Assembly: GCA_902777005.1 (NCBI GenBank)
Contig: CACYSB010000002.1
Location: forward strand, 62,001-126,000
Direction: 5' to 3'
DNA: 64,000 bases
From: an uncultured Bacteroidota bacterium
Lineage (GTDB): Bacteria > Bacteroidota > Bacteroidia > Bacteroidales > P3
The notes beneath the pieces were generated by a model. The model made no database searches and was not told the DNA's origin. It saw only the letters and a program-made list of their open reading frames with translations. Below, piece after piece: positions 8,193 to 21,178 of the stretch; position 1 is the stretch's first letter, and each line of letters starts with the position of its first letter. A program made the translations under genes and the position numbers.

Positions 8193-8201
8193 GCAAATAT
8201 A
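8193..8201 (-). promoter_or_regulatory. -7 promoter element for the phosphosugar mutase
   Basis: Minus strand TATATTTGC, 65 bp upstream of the ATG at 8127; the adjacent GC-rich palindromic repeat starts only 7 bp further upstream, so any upstream promoter box would lie inside that repeat. Confidence 0.6.
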
Positions 8202-8207
8202 TTTTCT

Positions 8208-8308
8208 GTCCGTATCCGCTCTGTAACCCCTCCGTCCCTCCTCCGACAAAAAACCGTTAAACAACCGGTGAACAGTCGGAGCGGGTACGGAGCGGGTACG
8301 GAGTGGAC
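8208..8308. repeat. GC-rich intergenic palindrome, copy 1
   Basis: An imperfect 101-bp palindrome: left arm 8208-8247, loop 8248-8274, right arm 8275-8308. The right arm is a tandem of GTCGGAGCGGG and TACGGAGCGGG units; CTCCGAC and GTCGGAG close the loop, which carries ACCGTTAAACAACCGGT. The same element recurs at 19784, 30261 and 60675. Here it lies in the divergent spacer between the phosphosugar mutase and the secreted protein at 8367. Confidence 0.85.
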
Positions 8309-8366
8309 ACAATATTTTTTCATTTCCAACGTTATGTCATCATATAATAACCCTTAATAAATTTTT

Positions 8367-13638
<5,272 letters not shown>

Positions 13639-13644
13639 CGGTTT

Positions 13645-15138
13645 ATGGGCGCGCAGCGGGCATTCATAGCAATAGACCTCAAGTCGTTCTACGCCTCGGT
13701 GGAGTGCGTGGAGCGTGGGCTTGACCCGCTGCTCACCAACCTGGTGGTTGCCGACCCTACGAGGACGGAGAAGACCATCTGCTTGGCAGTGACGCCATCG
13801 CTGAAGGCTTATGGCATCGGTGGCCGTGCTAGGTTGTTCGAAGTGGTGGAGCGTGTTCGTCAAGTGAACATGGAGCGCCTGTGTTTTTCTCCGGAAGGCA
13901 TCTTCAAGGGACGATCGACGCACGACCCCGATCTGAAGGCCCATGACGACTGGGAACTGGACTATATTGTGGCGCCGCCGCGCATGAGACTATACATGCA
14001 GTATTCGGCGCGTATCTATGGCATATACCTGCGCTTCATAGCTCCCGAGGACATACATGTATATTCGGTGGATGAAGTGTTCATAGACGCCACCGACTAC
14101 TTGAAGTCGTACCGCATGACTCCGCATGAACTGGCTGTGAAGATGATAAAGGAGGTGTTGCGCGAGACGGGCATTACGGCCACGGCCGGCATTGGTACAA
14201 ACTTCTACCTGAGCAAGGTGGCTATGGACATTGTGGCCAAGCACATCCATGCCGACAAGGACGGGGTGCGTATAGCGGAAATCGATGAGATGAGCTACCG
14301 CAGACTGCTATGGGACCACCGACCTCTGACCGACTTCTGGCGCGTGGGTCGTGGCATCAGCCGTAAGTTGGAGGCCAACGGCATGATGACTATGGGTGAC
14401 GTGGCGCGGCGTTCGTTGGACAACGAGGCGTCGCTGTTCAAGCTCTTCGGCGTCAATGCTGAATTGCTGATAGACCATGCCTGGGGATACGAGCCGGTGC
14501 GGATGAAGGATGTAAAGGCATACAAACCATCGTCAAAATCATTCAGTTCAGGGCAGGTGCTGGCAGAGCCATACACTTTCGCCAAAGCAAGGGTGGTGGT
14601 TCGCGAGATGGCCGACAGTATGGCGATGAAACTGGTGGACAAGGGATTGGTGGCATCGCAGGTGGCGCTGGTAGTGAACTACGACACCAAGAGCCTTGAC
14701 AATGAGGACTACGAGGGCGAGGTGACTCTGGATTGGTATGGACGGCGGGTGCCGCGTTATGCCCACGGCAGTATGGCGATGATACCGGCTACATCATCGT
14801 CGAAGGTTATCACAGAAGCTATAGTGGCTATATATGATGCCAATGTCGACCGGAAACTGCTGGTTCGGCGGTTGACGGTGGTTGTAGGTGGGCTATTGGA
14901 TAACCGTAGCGTCAAGCCTGTAGAGGAGCTGCAGCTTGACCTTTTCTCCGACCATGAGGCCGAGGAGCGCCGCAAGGCTGAGCAGCAGGCTGTAAGAGAA
15001 CGTGAGAAAAGGATGCAGAAGGCCGCATTGACGATACAGAAACGCTTTGGCAAAAACGCAATACTGCGAGGCACCGACTTCGAAGAAGGTGCTACGCTGC
15101 GTGACCGCAACGGTCAAGTTGGAGGACACAAAGGGTGA
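13645..15138 (+). CDS. Y-family DNA polymerase (UmuC/UvrX-like)
   Basis: A 497-residue translesion polymerase. The first catalytic Asp (D11) lies in FIAIDLKSFYASVE, and the second site D143-E144 in VYSVDEVFIDATDYL. Then come the helix-hairpin-helix thumb (WRVGRGISRKLEANGMMTMGDVA) and the little-finger domain (from about residue 300). A long charged C-terminus (EERRKAEQQAVREREKRMQ) follows, without the beta-clamp motif being obvious. It resembles the UmuC/UvrX-type polymerases that occur with a small partner gene, here overlapping by GTGA at 15135. It probably copies past DNA lesions. No SOS box is visible; it appears co-transcribed with the upstream beta-galactosidase, an odd pairing. Confidence 0.9.
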   Translation: MGAQRAFIAIDLKSFYASVECVERGLDPLLTNLVVADPTRTEKTICLAVTPSLKAYGIGGRARLFEVVERVRQVNMERLCFSPEGIFKGRSTHDPDLKAHDDWELDYIVAPPRMRLYMQYSARIYGIYLRFIAPEDIHVYSVDEVFIDATDYLKSYRMTPHELAVKMIKEVLRETGITATAGIGTNFYLSKVAMDIVAKHIHADKDGVRIAEIDEMSYRRLLWDHRPLTDFWRVGRGISRKLEANGMMTMGDVARRSLDNEASLFKLFGVNAELLIDHAWGYEPVRMKDVKAYKPSSKSFSSGQVLAEPYTFAKARVVVREMADSMAMKLVDKGLVASQVALVVNYDTKSLDNEDYEGEVTLDWYGRRVPRYAHGSMAMIPATSSSKVITEAIVAIYDANVDRKLLVRRLTVVVGGLLDNRSVKPVEELQLDLFSDHEAEERRKAEQQAVREREKRMQKAALTIQKRFGKNAILRGTDFEEGATLRDRNGQVGGHKG

Positions 15139-15377
15139 AAGAAGAGTACAAGGACATAATAGAGCTGCCGTACAGCGGGGTTAGGCATCATGTGAGGATG
15201 AGCATGCATGAGCGTGCAGCCCAGCTGTCGCCGTTCGCGTCGCTCACTGGTCACAACGACATGCTGGAGGACACGGCACGTGAGAAAGAGGCAGTCGACC
15301 TTGAGAATGACAGACCCAAAGACTTCGACGAGTGGTATGCCATGCTGATGCAAATGACAGAGCAACAGTCATTCTAG
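15135..15377 (+). CDS. Small protein coupled to the Y-family polymerase (YolD-like?)
   Basis: An 80-residue acidic protein starting at GTG and overlapping the polymerase stop (GTGA). Its core, RAAQLSPFASLTGHND, resembles the conserved PF..L segment of YolD-family proteins, which sit directly behind UvrX/YqjW polymerases in Bacillus. The resemblance and the coupling suggest a polymerase accessory or regulator; this is inference. The sequence is too short for a firm family call. Confidence 0.7.
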   Translation: MKEEYKDIIELPYSGVRHHVRMSMHERAAQLSPFASLTGHNDMLEDTAREKEAVDLENDRPKDFDEWYAMLMQMTEQQSF

Positions 15378-15420
15378 AGAATATTTATGTTAATATGGTT
15401 GGTGGTTCGGTTTTTTTTCG

Positions 15421-15429
15421 TACCTTTGG
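15421..15429 (+). promoter_or_regulatory. -7 promoter element of ackA
   Basis: TACCTTTGG, with TTGG at 15399-15402 at an 18-bp spacing. The ATG of ackA is 59 bp downstream. Confidence 0.65.
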
Positions 15430-15488
15430 CAAGTCATAAAAAACGGTGACATATAAAGAAAGAATTATAAATCAAAAAAATAACAGAT

Positions 15489-16697
15489 ATGAAGATTTTA
15501 GTTTTGAACTGCGGAAGTTCGTCGATTAAGTATCAGCTGGTCGACATGGCAAACAACGCCCAGGTTATGGCCAAGGGACTGTTGGAGCGCATCGGTCTGG
15601 AGATGGGTGAGTTCACCCACAAGTGGAATGGCCAGAAGCACTATGAGCAAGTGCCTATCCCCGACCATACCGCCGGTATCAAGATTGTCCTCAATGCCCT
15701 TATCGATCCCAAGATGGGTGTTATCAAGGACTTCAAGGAGATTGGCGCCGTTGGTAACCGTGTGGCCCACGGTGGTGAGACCTTCGACAAGAGTGTCGTT
15801 GTCACCGACGAGGTGATAGAGAAGATTAAAGCCCTCACTCCGCTGGCACCGCTGCACACACCCGGTAACCTGGCTGGCATCTATGCCATGCGCGAAGTGT
15901 TGCCTGGTGTGCCTCAGGTGGCCGTGTTCGATACCGCTTTCCATACCACCATGCCCCCGAAGAGCTACCTCTACGGTCTGCCCTACGAGTACTATGAGAA
16001 GTACGGCGTGCGCCGCTACGGCTTCCACGGCACCAGCCACAAGTTCGTCGCCGAGAAGGCCGCCAAGATGATTGGCCGCGACTGGAACGACCTGAAGATT
16101 ATCTCCTGCCACCTCGGCAGCGGTGCCTCTATCTGCGCCATCGACCACGGCAAGAGCTTCGACACCACCATGGGTATGACCCCACTGGAGGGTCTGCTGA
16201 TGGGTTCGCGTCCCGGCGATGTCGACCCAGGCGTCATCGAGTTCATCATCAAGAAAGAGATTGTCGAGAACGGCAAGGACTGGAAAGACATCACCAAGAT
16301 ACTCAACAAGCAGAGTGGTCTGCTCGGCATCAGCGGCGACAAGCAGGATATGCGTGACATCCGCGCCGGTCGCGATGCAGATGACAAGCGTGCCACCTAC
16401 GCTTTCGATATGTTCGCCCAGCGTGTGAAGCGTTACATCGGCGGCTACATGGCCGAGATGGGCGGCTGCGACCTGCTGCTCTTCACCGGCGGCATCGGCG
16501 AGAACGCCTGGTTCATGCGCCGTCCTATCCTCGAGAACATGGAGTGCCTCGGTATCGACATCGACTTCTCGAAGAACGACAATGTCATGGGCGAGGACAT
16601 CATCCTCTCGACCCCCAAGTCGAAGATGGCCGTCGTGGTCTGCACCACCGACGAGGAGTATGTCATCGCCAGCGACACCTACGCGTTGGTGAAATAA
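15489..16697 (+). CDS. ackA: Acetate kinase
   Basis: A 402-residue enzyme of normal length. Motifs: MKILVLNCGSSSIKYQ at the N-terminus, VGNRVAHGGE (substrate Arg), FDTAFHTTMPP, YGFHGTSHKFVAEKAA, LGSGASICAIDHGKSFDTTMG and FTGGIGENAW near the C-terminus. It makes ATP from acetyl phosphate and ADP, releasing acetate, the main energy-yielding end reaction of a fermenter, and it complements the acetate/butyrate chemistry hinted at by kal. In many bacteria it pairs with pta; pta is not adjacent here. It has its own promoter and a perfect terminator. Confidence 0.97.
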   Translation: MKILVLNCGSSSIKYQLVDMANNAQVMAKGLLERIGLEMGEFTHKWNGQKHYEQVPIPDHTAGIKIVLNALIDPKMGVIKDFKEIGAVGNRVAHGGETFDKSVVVTDEVIEKIKALTPLAPLHTPGNLAGIYAMREVLPGVPQVAVFDTAFHTTMPPKSYLYGLPYEYYEKYGVRRYGFHGTSHKFVAEKAAKMIGRDWNDLKIISCHLGSGASICAIDHGKSFDTTMGMTPLEGLLMGSRPGDVDPGVIEFIIKKEIVENGKDWKDITKILNKQSGLLGISGDKQDMRDIRAGRDADDKRATYAFDMFAQRVKRYIGGYMAEMGGCDLLLFTGGIGENAWFMRRPILENMECLGIDIDFSKNDNVMGEDIILSTPKSKMAVVVCTTDEEYVIASDTYALVK

Positions 16698-16719
16698 ATT
16701 GACTTAGGTGGATATACTA

Positions 16720-16760
16720 CAGAAACGGATTTCCGAAAGGAAATCCGTTTCTGCATTTAT
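16720..16760 (+). terminator. Rho-independent terminator of ackA (bidirectional)
   Basis: Perfect 15-bp stem CAGAAACGGATTTCC-GAAA-GGAAATCCGTTTCTG followed by an AT-rich tail. It lies between ackA and the convergent regulator gene and probably serves both. Confidence 0.9.
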
Positions 16761-16770
16761 TATACAAGGG

Positions 16771-17064
16771 CTATTTCTTGGCTGAGATGTATTTTTTCAA
16801 TGCCTTTACATAGTCTCTGAAAGCTTCTGTCCCCGTGGGAGTGATGCGACAGGTGGTGCGAGGCATCTTACCTTTGAAGCCTTTTTCAACCGTGATATAG
16901 CCTGCGGCGGTGAGTTTGTCAAGCTGCACGCTGAGGTTGCCCGAAGTGGCACCCGTCTGTTCCTTGATATAGGTGAAGTCGGCTTCGTCGACACTCATGA
17001 GCAAAGAGACGACTGCCAGCCGCAATTCGGAGTGCAGCAATGGGTCTAATGCAGGGAACATCAT
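16771..17064 (-). CDS. Winged-helix transcriptional regulator
   Basis: A protein of about 97 residues with a single winged helix: LDPLLHSELRLAVVSLLMSV, then FTYIKEQTGATSGNLSVQLDKLTAAGYI (recognition helix) and VEKGFKGKMPRTTCRITPTG (wing), as in the HTH_34/ArsR-MarR-like small regulators. The frame is open to an ATG at 17088 (105 residues), but the ATG at 17064 gives the usual ATGA overlap with the membrane-protein stop and a normal family N-terminus. It follows the membrane protein gene in one transcript, so it probably regulates that operon, a common arrangement in Bacteroidetes. Confidence 0.82.
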   Translation of the reverse strand: MMFPALDPLLHSELRLAVVSLLMSVDEADFTYIKEQTGATSGNLSVQLDKLTAAGYITVEKGFKGKMPRTTCRITPTGTEAFRDYVKALKKYISAKK

Positions 17065-17744
17065 GGGTTCTGTTTTTTTAGCATCCAACCGGGAATCACG
17101 AGGCCGATAAGTGAGAAGAGAAATATTGACAAACAGGGTGTGATTAAATTCAAAACGATTATTGTCTTAACCGAAGCAACACTATAAACAATTATTGCTC
17201 GGATGACTCCCGAGTACTCACAAATGGCTACAAGTAGGCCGCCGAGAATACCGAACAATACCAGCCAACGTCTTTTTAGTATATGTCCCGTAACGGCGAC
17301 TGCCATACCCATCAGCAGAATGATGACAGGTGTGATTGTCACCATTGCTTGGGTTGCAGTTGTAAGGTTGTCGTATAATCTCAACACTAGGATATTCCAA
17401 ATAAGCGCAAAGAGGTAGAAACCTATGACGATACAGCCGAAACTCCACCAAGTCCTGACAACAAGTGTGCCAACAAGAGAGACGGGCGCCTGTACCTGCT
17501 TTTTGTCGTGGATACGCTTAATCCCCCAGATGATGAATGGAAGGATAAGCCATAGAAACTGTCCCATAGGCGAAGCTGACAAGCCGTTGACGAGAGCTAC
17601 TATGACGGCTGTCCCCATTGTTGCGAGACCCGACAGGTAGAGCAATTGCCCTGTGTCCTTTGCTACGACATTCCTGCTACGCTCTATTTGTTCGGTGATA
17701 ATTTCAAGACTACGTTCTGCAGTTAGGTTTACATTTTCTTCCAT
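17061..17744 (-). CDS. Six-helix membrane protein partnered with a winged-helix regulator
   Basis: A 227-residue protein with six hydrophobic helices (about 38-54, 60-76, 98-118, 130-150, 156-175, 190-218) after an amphipathic N-terminus (SLEIITEQIERSRNVVAKDTG). I do not recognise a named family; similar proteins precede small winged-helix regulators in many Bacteroidetes genomes. Function unknown. The spacer upstream carries a -7 element at 17778-17786. Confidence 0.75.
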   Translation of the reverse strand: MEENVNLTAERSLEIITEQIERSRNVVAKDTGQLLYLSGLATMGTAVIVALVNGLSASPMGQFLWLILPFIIWGIKRIHDKKQVQAPVSLVGTLVVRTWWSFGCIVIGFYLFALIWNILVLRLYDNLTTATQAMVTITPVIILLMGMAVAVTGHILKRRWLVLFGILGGLLVAICEYSGVIRAIIVYSVASVKTIIVLNLITPCLSIFLFSLIGLVIPGWMLKKQNP

Positions 17745-17777
17745 TGTTGTTTACTTTTTTTGTTTCAAATTGACGGT

Positions 17778-17786
17778 GCAAAAATA
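17778..17786 (-). promoter_or_regulatory. -7 promoter element for the 17744-16771 operon
   Basis: Minus strand TATTTTTGC, 33 bp upstream of the ATG at 17744. The rest of the 17787-17999 spacer is very AT-rich and shows no clear gene; a poor promoter match for the 18000 gene is TACTTTTTGC at 17939-17948. Confidence 0.65.
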
Positions 17787-17999
17787 AACAAGTTTATGAT
17801 ATAAACCAAATAAAATTTGAAAAAAATTTATAATAATTTGTTATCTAGTCAAATAAAAACAATATACCCAAAGATATTATGCGTTTTTTTGAGGATAAAG
17901 TATTTCGAAAAAAAACAAAAATTACACCATATGTGAGGTACTTTTTGCGTACTTGCTTGCGGAACAATAAAAACAATGTTGTTTCGTTATTATTTTGTT

Positions 18000-19577
18000 A
18001 TGAAACAATATCTGGCAATCCTAATGTTACTGCTGCTGCAGTTGGTGGCCATGGGGCAGACGCCGAAGAGCGAGCCGCTGTTTGAACGGGCGGTGAAGAA
18101 GAGCGTCGTGGGACAGTATGAGGAGGCCATCAAACTCCTTGACAAGGCGCTGGATATAGACCCCCAGTATGCCGAAGCGTGGTTGCTGCTAGGCAACCAG
18201 TATATGGCGCTGACGCAATACAGCAGGGCGCGCGAGTGCTATCAGCACTGCCTCGACCTCAACCCCAAGAGCACCCGTTGGCGTCAGGAGGCTCAGGATG
18301 GCATCCGCACGGCGGAATGGCGCCAGCACGCCGTGGAGAACCCCGTGCCGTACCACCCCATCAATCTAGGTTCCAATATCAACACCCCCGACGACGAGTA
18401 TATGCCGGCCCTCACCGCCGACTACCGCACGCTTGTCTTCACTCGCCGCAGTCCCCGCAACGCCTACACCCAGCGTGGCCTGCCCCAAGAGGAAGATTTC
18501 TACATCTCTTACTACGACACCATGGAGCTCGTCTTCGGTCCCGCCGAGCGTATGCAAGAGCCGCTCAACAGTCACGGCAACGAAGGCGCCCAGACTATCT
18601 CGCACGACGGCCGCATAGTAATCTTCACCGGCTGCGGCCGCAACAATGAACCCACCGGTTGCGACCTTTATATGAGCGTGCGCCACGGCGACCGCTGGGG
18701 CAAGCCTCGGAACCTCGGGGCACCGGTGAACTCGGTCTATTGGGAGTCGTTCCCCTCACTCAGCATCGACGGCTACACCCTCTATTTCGCCAGCAACCGC
18801 AGTGGCGGCTACGGCGGCACCGACATCTGGTACTGCACCCTTGAGGAGGGCCGTTGGAGCAAGCCCCGCAACATGGGTCCCACGGTGAACACCAAGGGCA
18901 ATGAGACGGCGCCCTACATACACTTCGACGACAAGACCCTCTATTTTGCCTCCGACGGGCACATGGGCATGGGCGGCAGCGACCTCTATATGGTCAAGCG
19001 CACCAGCGACAGCACCTGGGGCACGCCCATAAACCTCGGCTACCCCATCAACACCCCCGACGACGAGAACAACCTCATCGTCGCCCCCGACGGCCGCACG
19101 GCCCTATTCAGTAGCGACCGCCCCGACGGCTACGGCCAGCAGGACATCTACTCGTTCGTCATGCCCGCTCCCTCGCGCCCCGAACGCATCACCTTCATCG
19201 ACCCCATACGCCAGGCCGAGAACCTGCTCACCCTTGGCGACACCGTCACGCTTAGAAACATCTTCTTCGAGACTGCCAAAGCCACCCTGCTGGAGACCTC
19301 GCTCGCCGAGCTCGACCGCCTGGCCGAAGCCCTGCAGCGCCATCCGCGTCTGCGCCTCGAGGTTGGTGGCCACACCGATGCCGTGGGCAGCGACGAGGAC
19401 AACCAGCTCCTCAGCGAGCGCCGCGCCAAGGCCGTCTACGACTACCTGATACTCCGCGGTGTGTCTGCCGACCGTCTCACCTACCGGGGCTATGGCGAGA
19501 GCCGTCCGGTGGCCGACAACGACACCCCCGAAGGCCGCGCCAAGAACCGCCGCACCACCCTCACACCGCTCAAATGA
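18000..19577 (+). CDS. OmpA-family protein with TPR and PD40 (WD40-like) repeats
   Basis: A 525-residue exported protein. Order: signal peptide (KQYLAILMLLLLQLVAMGQ), TPRs (residues about 30-100: AVKKSVVGQYEEAIKLLDKALDIDP), five or so PD40 beta-propeller blades (YFASNRSGGYGGTDIWYC, YFASDGHMGMGGSDLYMV, LFSSDRPDGYGQQDIYSF), and a C-terminal OmpA peptidoglycan-binding domain (GHTDAVGSDEDNQLLSERRAKAVYDYLILRGV...YGESRPV). The order matches PorE-like periplasmic components of type IX secretion, but such proteins are numerous in Bacteroidetes and the assignment is tentative. The ATG at 18000 gives a proper signal peptide; the frame is open to 17976. Confidence 0.88.
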   Translation: MKQYLAILMLLLLQLVAMGQTPKSEPLFERAVKKSVVGQYEEAIKLLDKALDIDPQYAEAWLLLGNQYMALTQYSRARECYQHCLDLNPKSTRWRQEAQDGIRTAEWRQHAVENPVPYHPINLGSNINTPDDEYMPALTADYRTLVFTRRSPRNAYTQRGLPQEEDFYISYYDTMELVFGPAERMQEPLNSHGNEGAQTISHDGRIVIFTGCGRNNEPTGCDLYMSVRHGDRWGKPRNLGAPVNSVYWESFPSLSIDGYTLYFASNRSGGYGGTDIWYCTLEEGRWSKPRNMGPTVNTKGNETAPYIHFDDKTLYFASDGHMGMGGSDLYMVKRTSDSTWGTPINLGYPINTPDDENNLIVAPDGRTALFSSDRPDGYGQQDIYSFVMPAPSRPERITFIDPIRQAENLLTLGDTVTLRNIFFETAKATLLETSLAELDRLAEALQRHPRLRLEVGGHTDAVGSDEDNQLLSERRAKAVYDYLILRGVSADRLTYRGYGESRPVADNDTPEGRAKNRRTTLTPLK

Positions 19578-19765
19578 CACATTATGGGTGCCAACATCGG
19601 CGCCCTGTTCACCTGCCTGAGCACCTCGAAGCCCTCAAGCACGACGCCTACGGCTACCCTATAGGCAACGTCTACAGCACCCTCTATGCGCAGTACGAGA
19701 AGCTCGCCGACTATGTCATCAATGTGTCGGAAGCCATCGACCCCACCTATCGCCACCAATCCTGA
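19574..19765 (+). CDS. Small hypothetical protein overlapping the OmpA-family gene
   Basis: A 63-residue frame that starts at an ATGA overlap with the preceding stop. The second half (LKHDAYGYPIGNVYSTLYAQYEKLADYVINVSEAIDP) looks protein-like; the first third is Cys/His-rich and less convincing. No family recognised. It may be a small translationally coupled protein or the degraded end of a longer gene. Confidence 0.45.
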   Translation: MTHYGCQHRRPVHLPEHLEALKHDAYGYPIGNVYSTLYAQYEKLADYVINVSEAIDPTYRHQS

Positions 19766-19783
19766 CGCACCCTCTGCGGTGCA

Positions 19784-19894
19784 CCTCCGTATCCCCTCCG
19801 TATTTTTGACGGTTGTTTACCGGTTGTTTTACGGTTCAATACCGTAGAACAACCGGTAAACAACCGTAGAACAGTCGGAGCGGGTACGGAGAGG
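19784..19894. repeat. GC-rich intergenic palindrome, copy 2
   Basis: The best-preserved inner hairpin of the family: 27-bp arms at 19809-19835 and 19841-19867 with one mismatch around a TCAAT loop, built from ACGGTTGTT and ACCGGTTGTT units. Outside are the shared CTCCGTA / GTCGGAGCGGG / TACGGAG units. It fills the spacer between the small gene and the Sir2 gene. Confidence 0.85.
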
Positions 19895-19958
19895 ATGCGC
19901 AGGGGATATATTTTGGCGGAGGCACAATAATATATTATATCGCGCGTTATAAAATATT

Positions 19959-20636
19959 ATGAAAAAGATTGTGGTATTGACGGGCGCGGGCATCAGCGCC
20001 GAGAGCGGCATCTCGACGTTCCGCGACAGCGATGGGCTGTGGGAGCACTACCGTGTGGAGGATGTGGCCACGCACGAGGCTTACGAGCGCAACCCCGAAT
20101 TGGTGCTGAACTTCTACAACGAGCGCCGCCGCCAGCTCTTCAAGGCGCAGCCCAACGAGGCCCACCGCCAGCTGGTGAGGCTTGAGGAGAAGTATGACGT
20201 GCGCATAGTGACGCAGAACATCGACGACCTGCATGAGCGGGCGGGCAGCAGCAGTGTGCTGCACCTGCACGGCGAGCTCACCAAGGGGCGCAGCGACCGC
20301 AACCCGAACCTGATAGTTGACATAGGCGACCGCGACATAAAGCTGGGCGACATGGCCCCCGACGGCACGCAGCTGAGGCCGCACATCGTGTGGTTCGGCG
20401 AGGCGGTGCCTAATATTGAGCCTGCCGCCGCGCTGTGCGAGGAGGCCGACATATTCATCGTTGTGGGCACGTCGATGGCGGTGTACCCCGCCGCGGGGCT
20501 GATACACTATGTGCAGGCAGGTGTGCCGTGCTATGTGGTGGATCCCAAGGAGGTGCCCGTAAGCCGCAAGGTGACGTTCATCAAAGAGGTCGCCACGAAG
20601 GGAGTGACGGAACTTGTAAACAAACTGATGCAATGA
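19959..20636 (+). CDS. Sir2-family NAD-dependent protein deacylase, zinc-cysteine-less form
   Basis: A 225-residue sirtuin. NAD-binding GAGISAESGISTFRDSDGLW, TQNIDDLHERAG and catalytic His in VLHLHGEL are present, as is RPHIVWFGEAVP. The segment between GEL and RPHIVWFGE, where CobB-type sirtuins carry the four zinc Cys, is shorter and contains no Cys. This form is common among Bacteroidetes sirtuins. It removes acyl groups from lysines at the cost of NAD. It is the first gene of an operon of overlapping genes running to fabD. Confidence 0.88.
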   Translation: MKKIVVLTGAGISAESGISTFRDSDGLWEHYRVEDVATHEAYERNPELVLNFYNERRRQLFKAQPNEAHRQLVRLEEKYDVRIVTQNIDDLHERAGSSSVLHLHGELTKGRSDRNPNLIVDIGDRDIKLGDMAPDGTQLRPHIVWFGEAVPNIEPAAALCEEADIFIVVGTSMAVYPAAGLIHYVQAGVPCYVVDPKEVPVSRKVTFIKEVATKGVTELVNKLMQ

Positions 20637-21175
20637 AAACGATAGCGTTTGTATTGATTATTGTCTTCGCTGTGCTGGCCTCGGTGGCCGTGACGGGCTG
20701 GATAGTGTACCTGCTGGTGAAGCGTTATTTCGACAACGAGCAGAAGGAGCGTCTGCTGAAAATCAAGATGGACGAGCGCGCCGAGACGCTGCACGCCGTC
20801 ACGCCGATAAGGCTGCAGGCCTACGAGCGCATGGCGCTGTTCCTGGAGCGCATAAGCCCCGAGAGCCTGGTGCTGCGCTGCTGGCAGCCCGGCATGGACC
20901 TCAAGCTGTTGCAGGGGGTGATGACCAAGAACATACGCGACGAGTGGGAGCACAACCTCTCGCAGCAGGTGTACCTTTCGACGGAGTTGTGGACCCGCAT
21001 CCGCGAGGCCAAGGACGAGATGACAAGCCTCGTCAACGGCGCCGCCGTGAGCCTGCCCGACACCGACGACCCCACGCGGCTGGCGGCAAGCATCTTCGCC
21101 TCGGCGGCGAAACATTCGCCCTGCGAAGCAGCCCTGGAGGCCATGCACAAGGAAATCAACGAACTCTTCGGATAG
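20633..21175 (+). CDS. Single-span membrane protein of unknown function
   Basis: A 180-residue protein beginning with one membrane helix (IAFVLIIVFAVLASVAVTGWIVYLLV) followed by a cytoplasmic-looking helical domain (RAETLHAVTPIRLQAYERMALFLERISPESLVLRC... TKNIRDEWEHNLSQQVYLS). The family occurs in Bacteroidales but I know no function. The ATG overlaps the Sir2 stop (ATGA); the longer open frame upstream is only a shadow of Sir2. The Big_5 lipoprotein follows after 3 bp. Confidence 0.8.
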   Translation: MKTIAFVLIIVFAVLASVAVTGWIVYLLVKRYFDNEQKERLLKIKMDERAETLHAVTPIRLQAYERMALFLERISPESLVLRCWQPGMDLKLLQGVMTKNIRDEWEHNLSQQVYLSTELWTRIREAKDEMTSLVNGAAVSLPDTDDPTRLAASIFASAAKHSPCEAALEAMHKEINELFG

Positions 21176-21178
21176 CCG

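Noticed and set aside
6619-8226. A 535-codon plus-strand frame opposite the phosphosugar mutase
   Set aside because: Rich in His, Ala and Val with no family pattern; it is the antisense shadow of a GC-rich gene with intact catalytic motifs.
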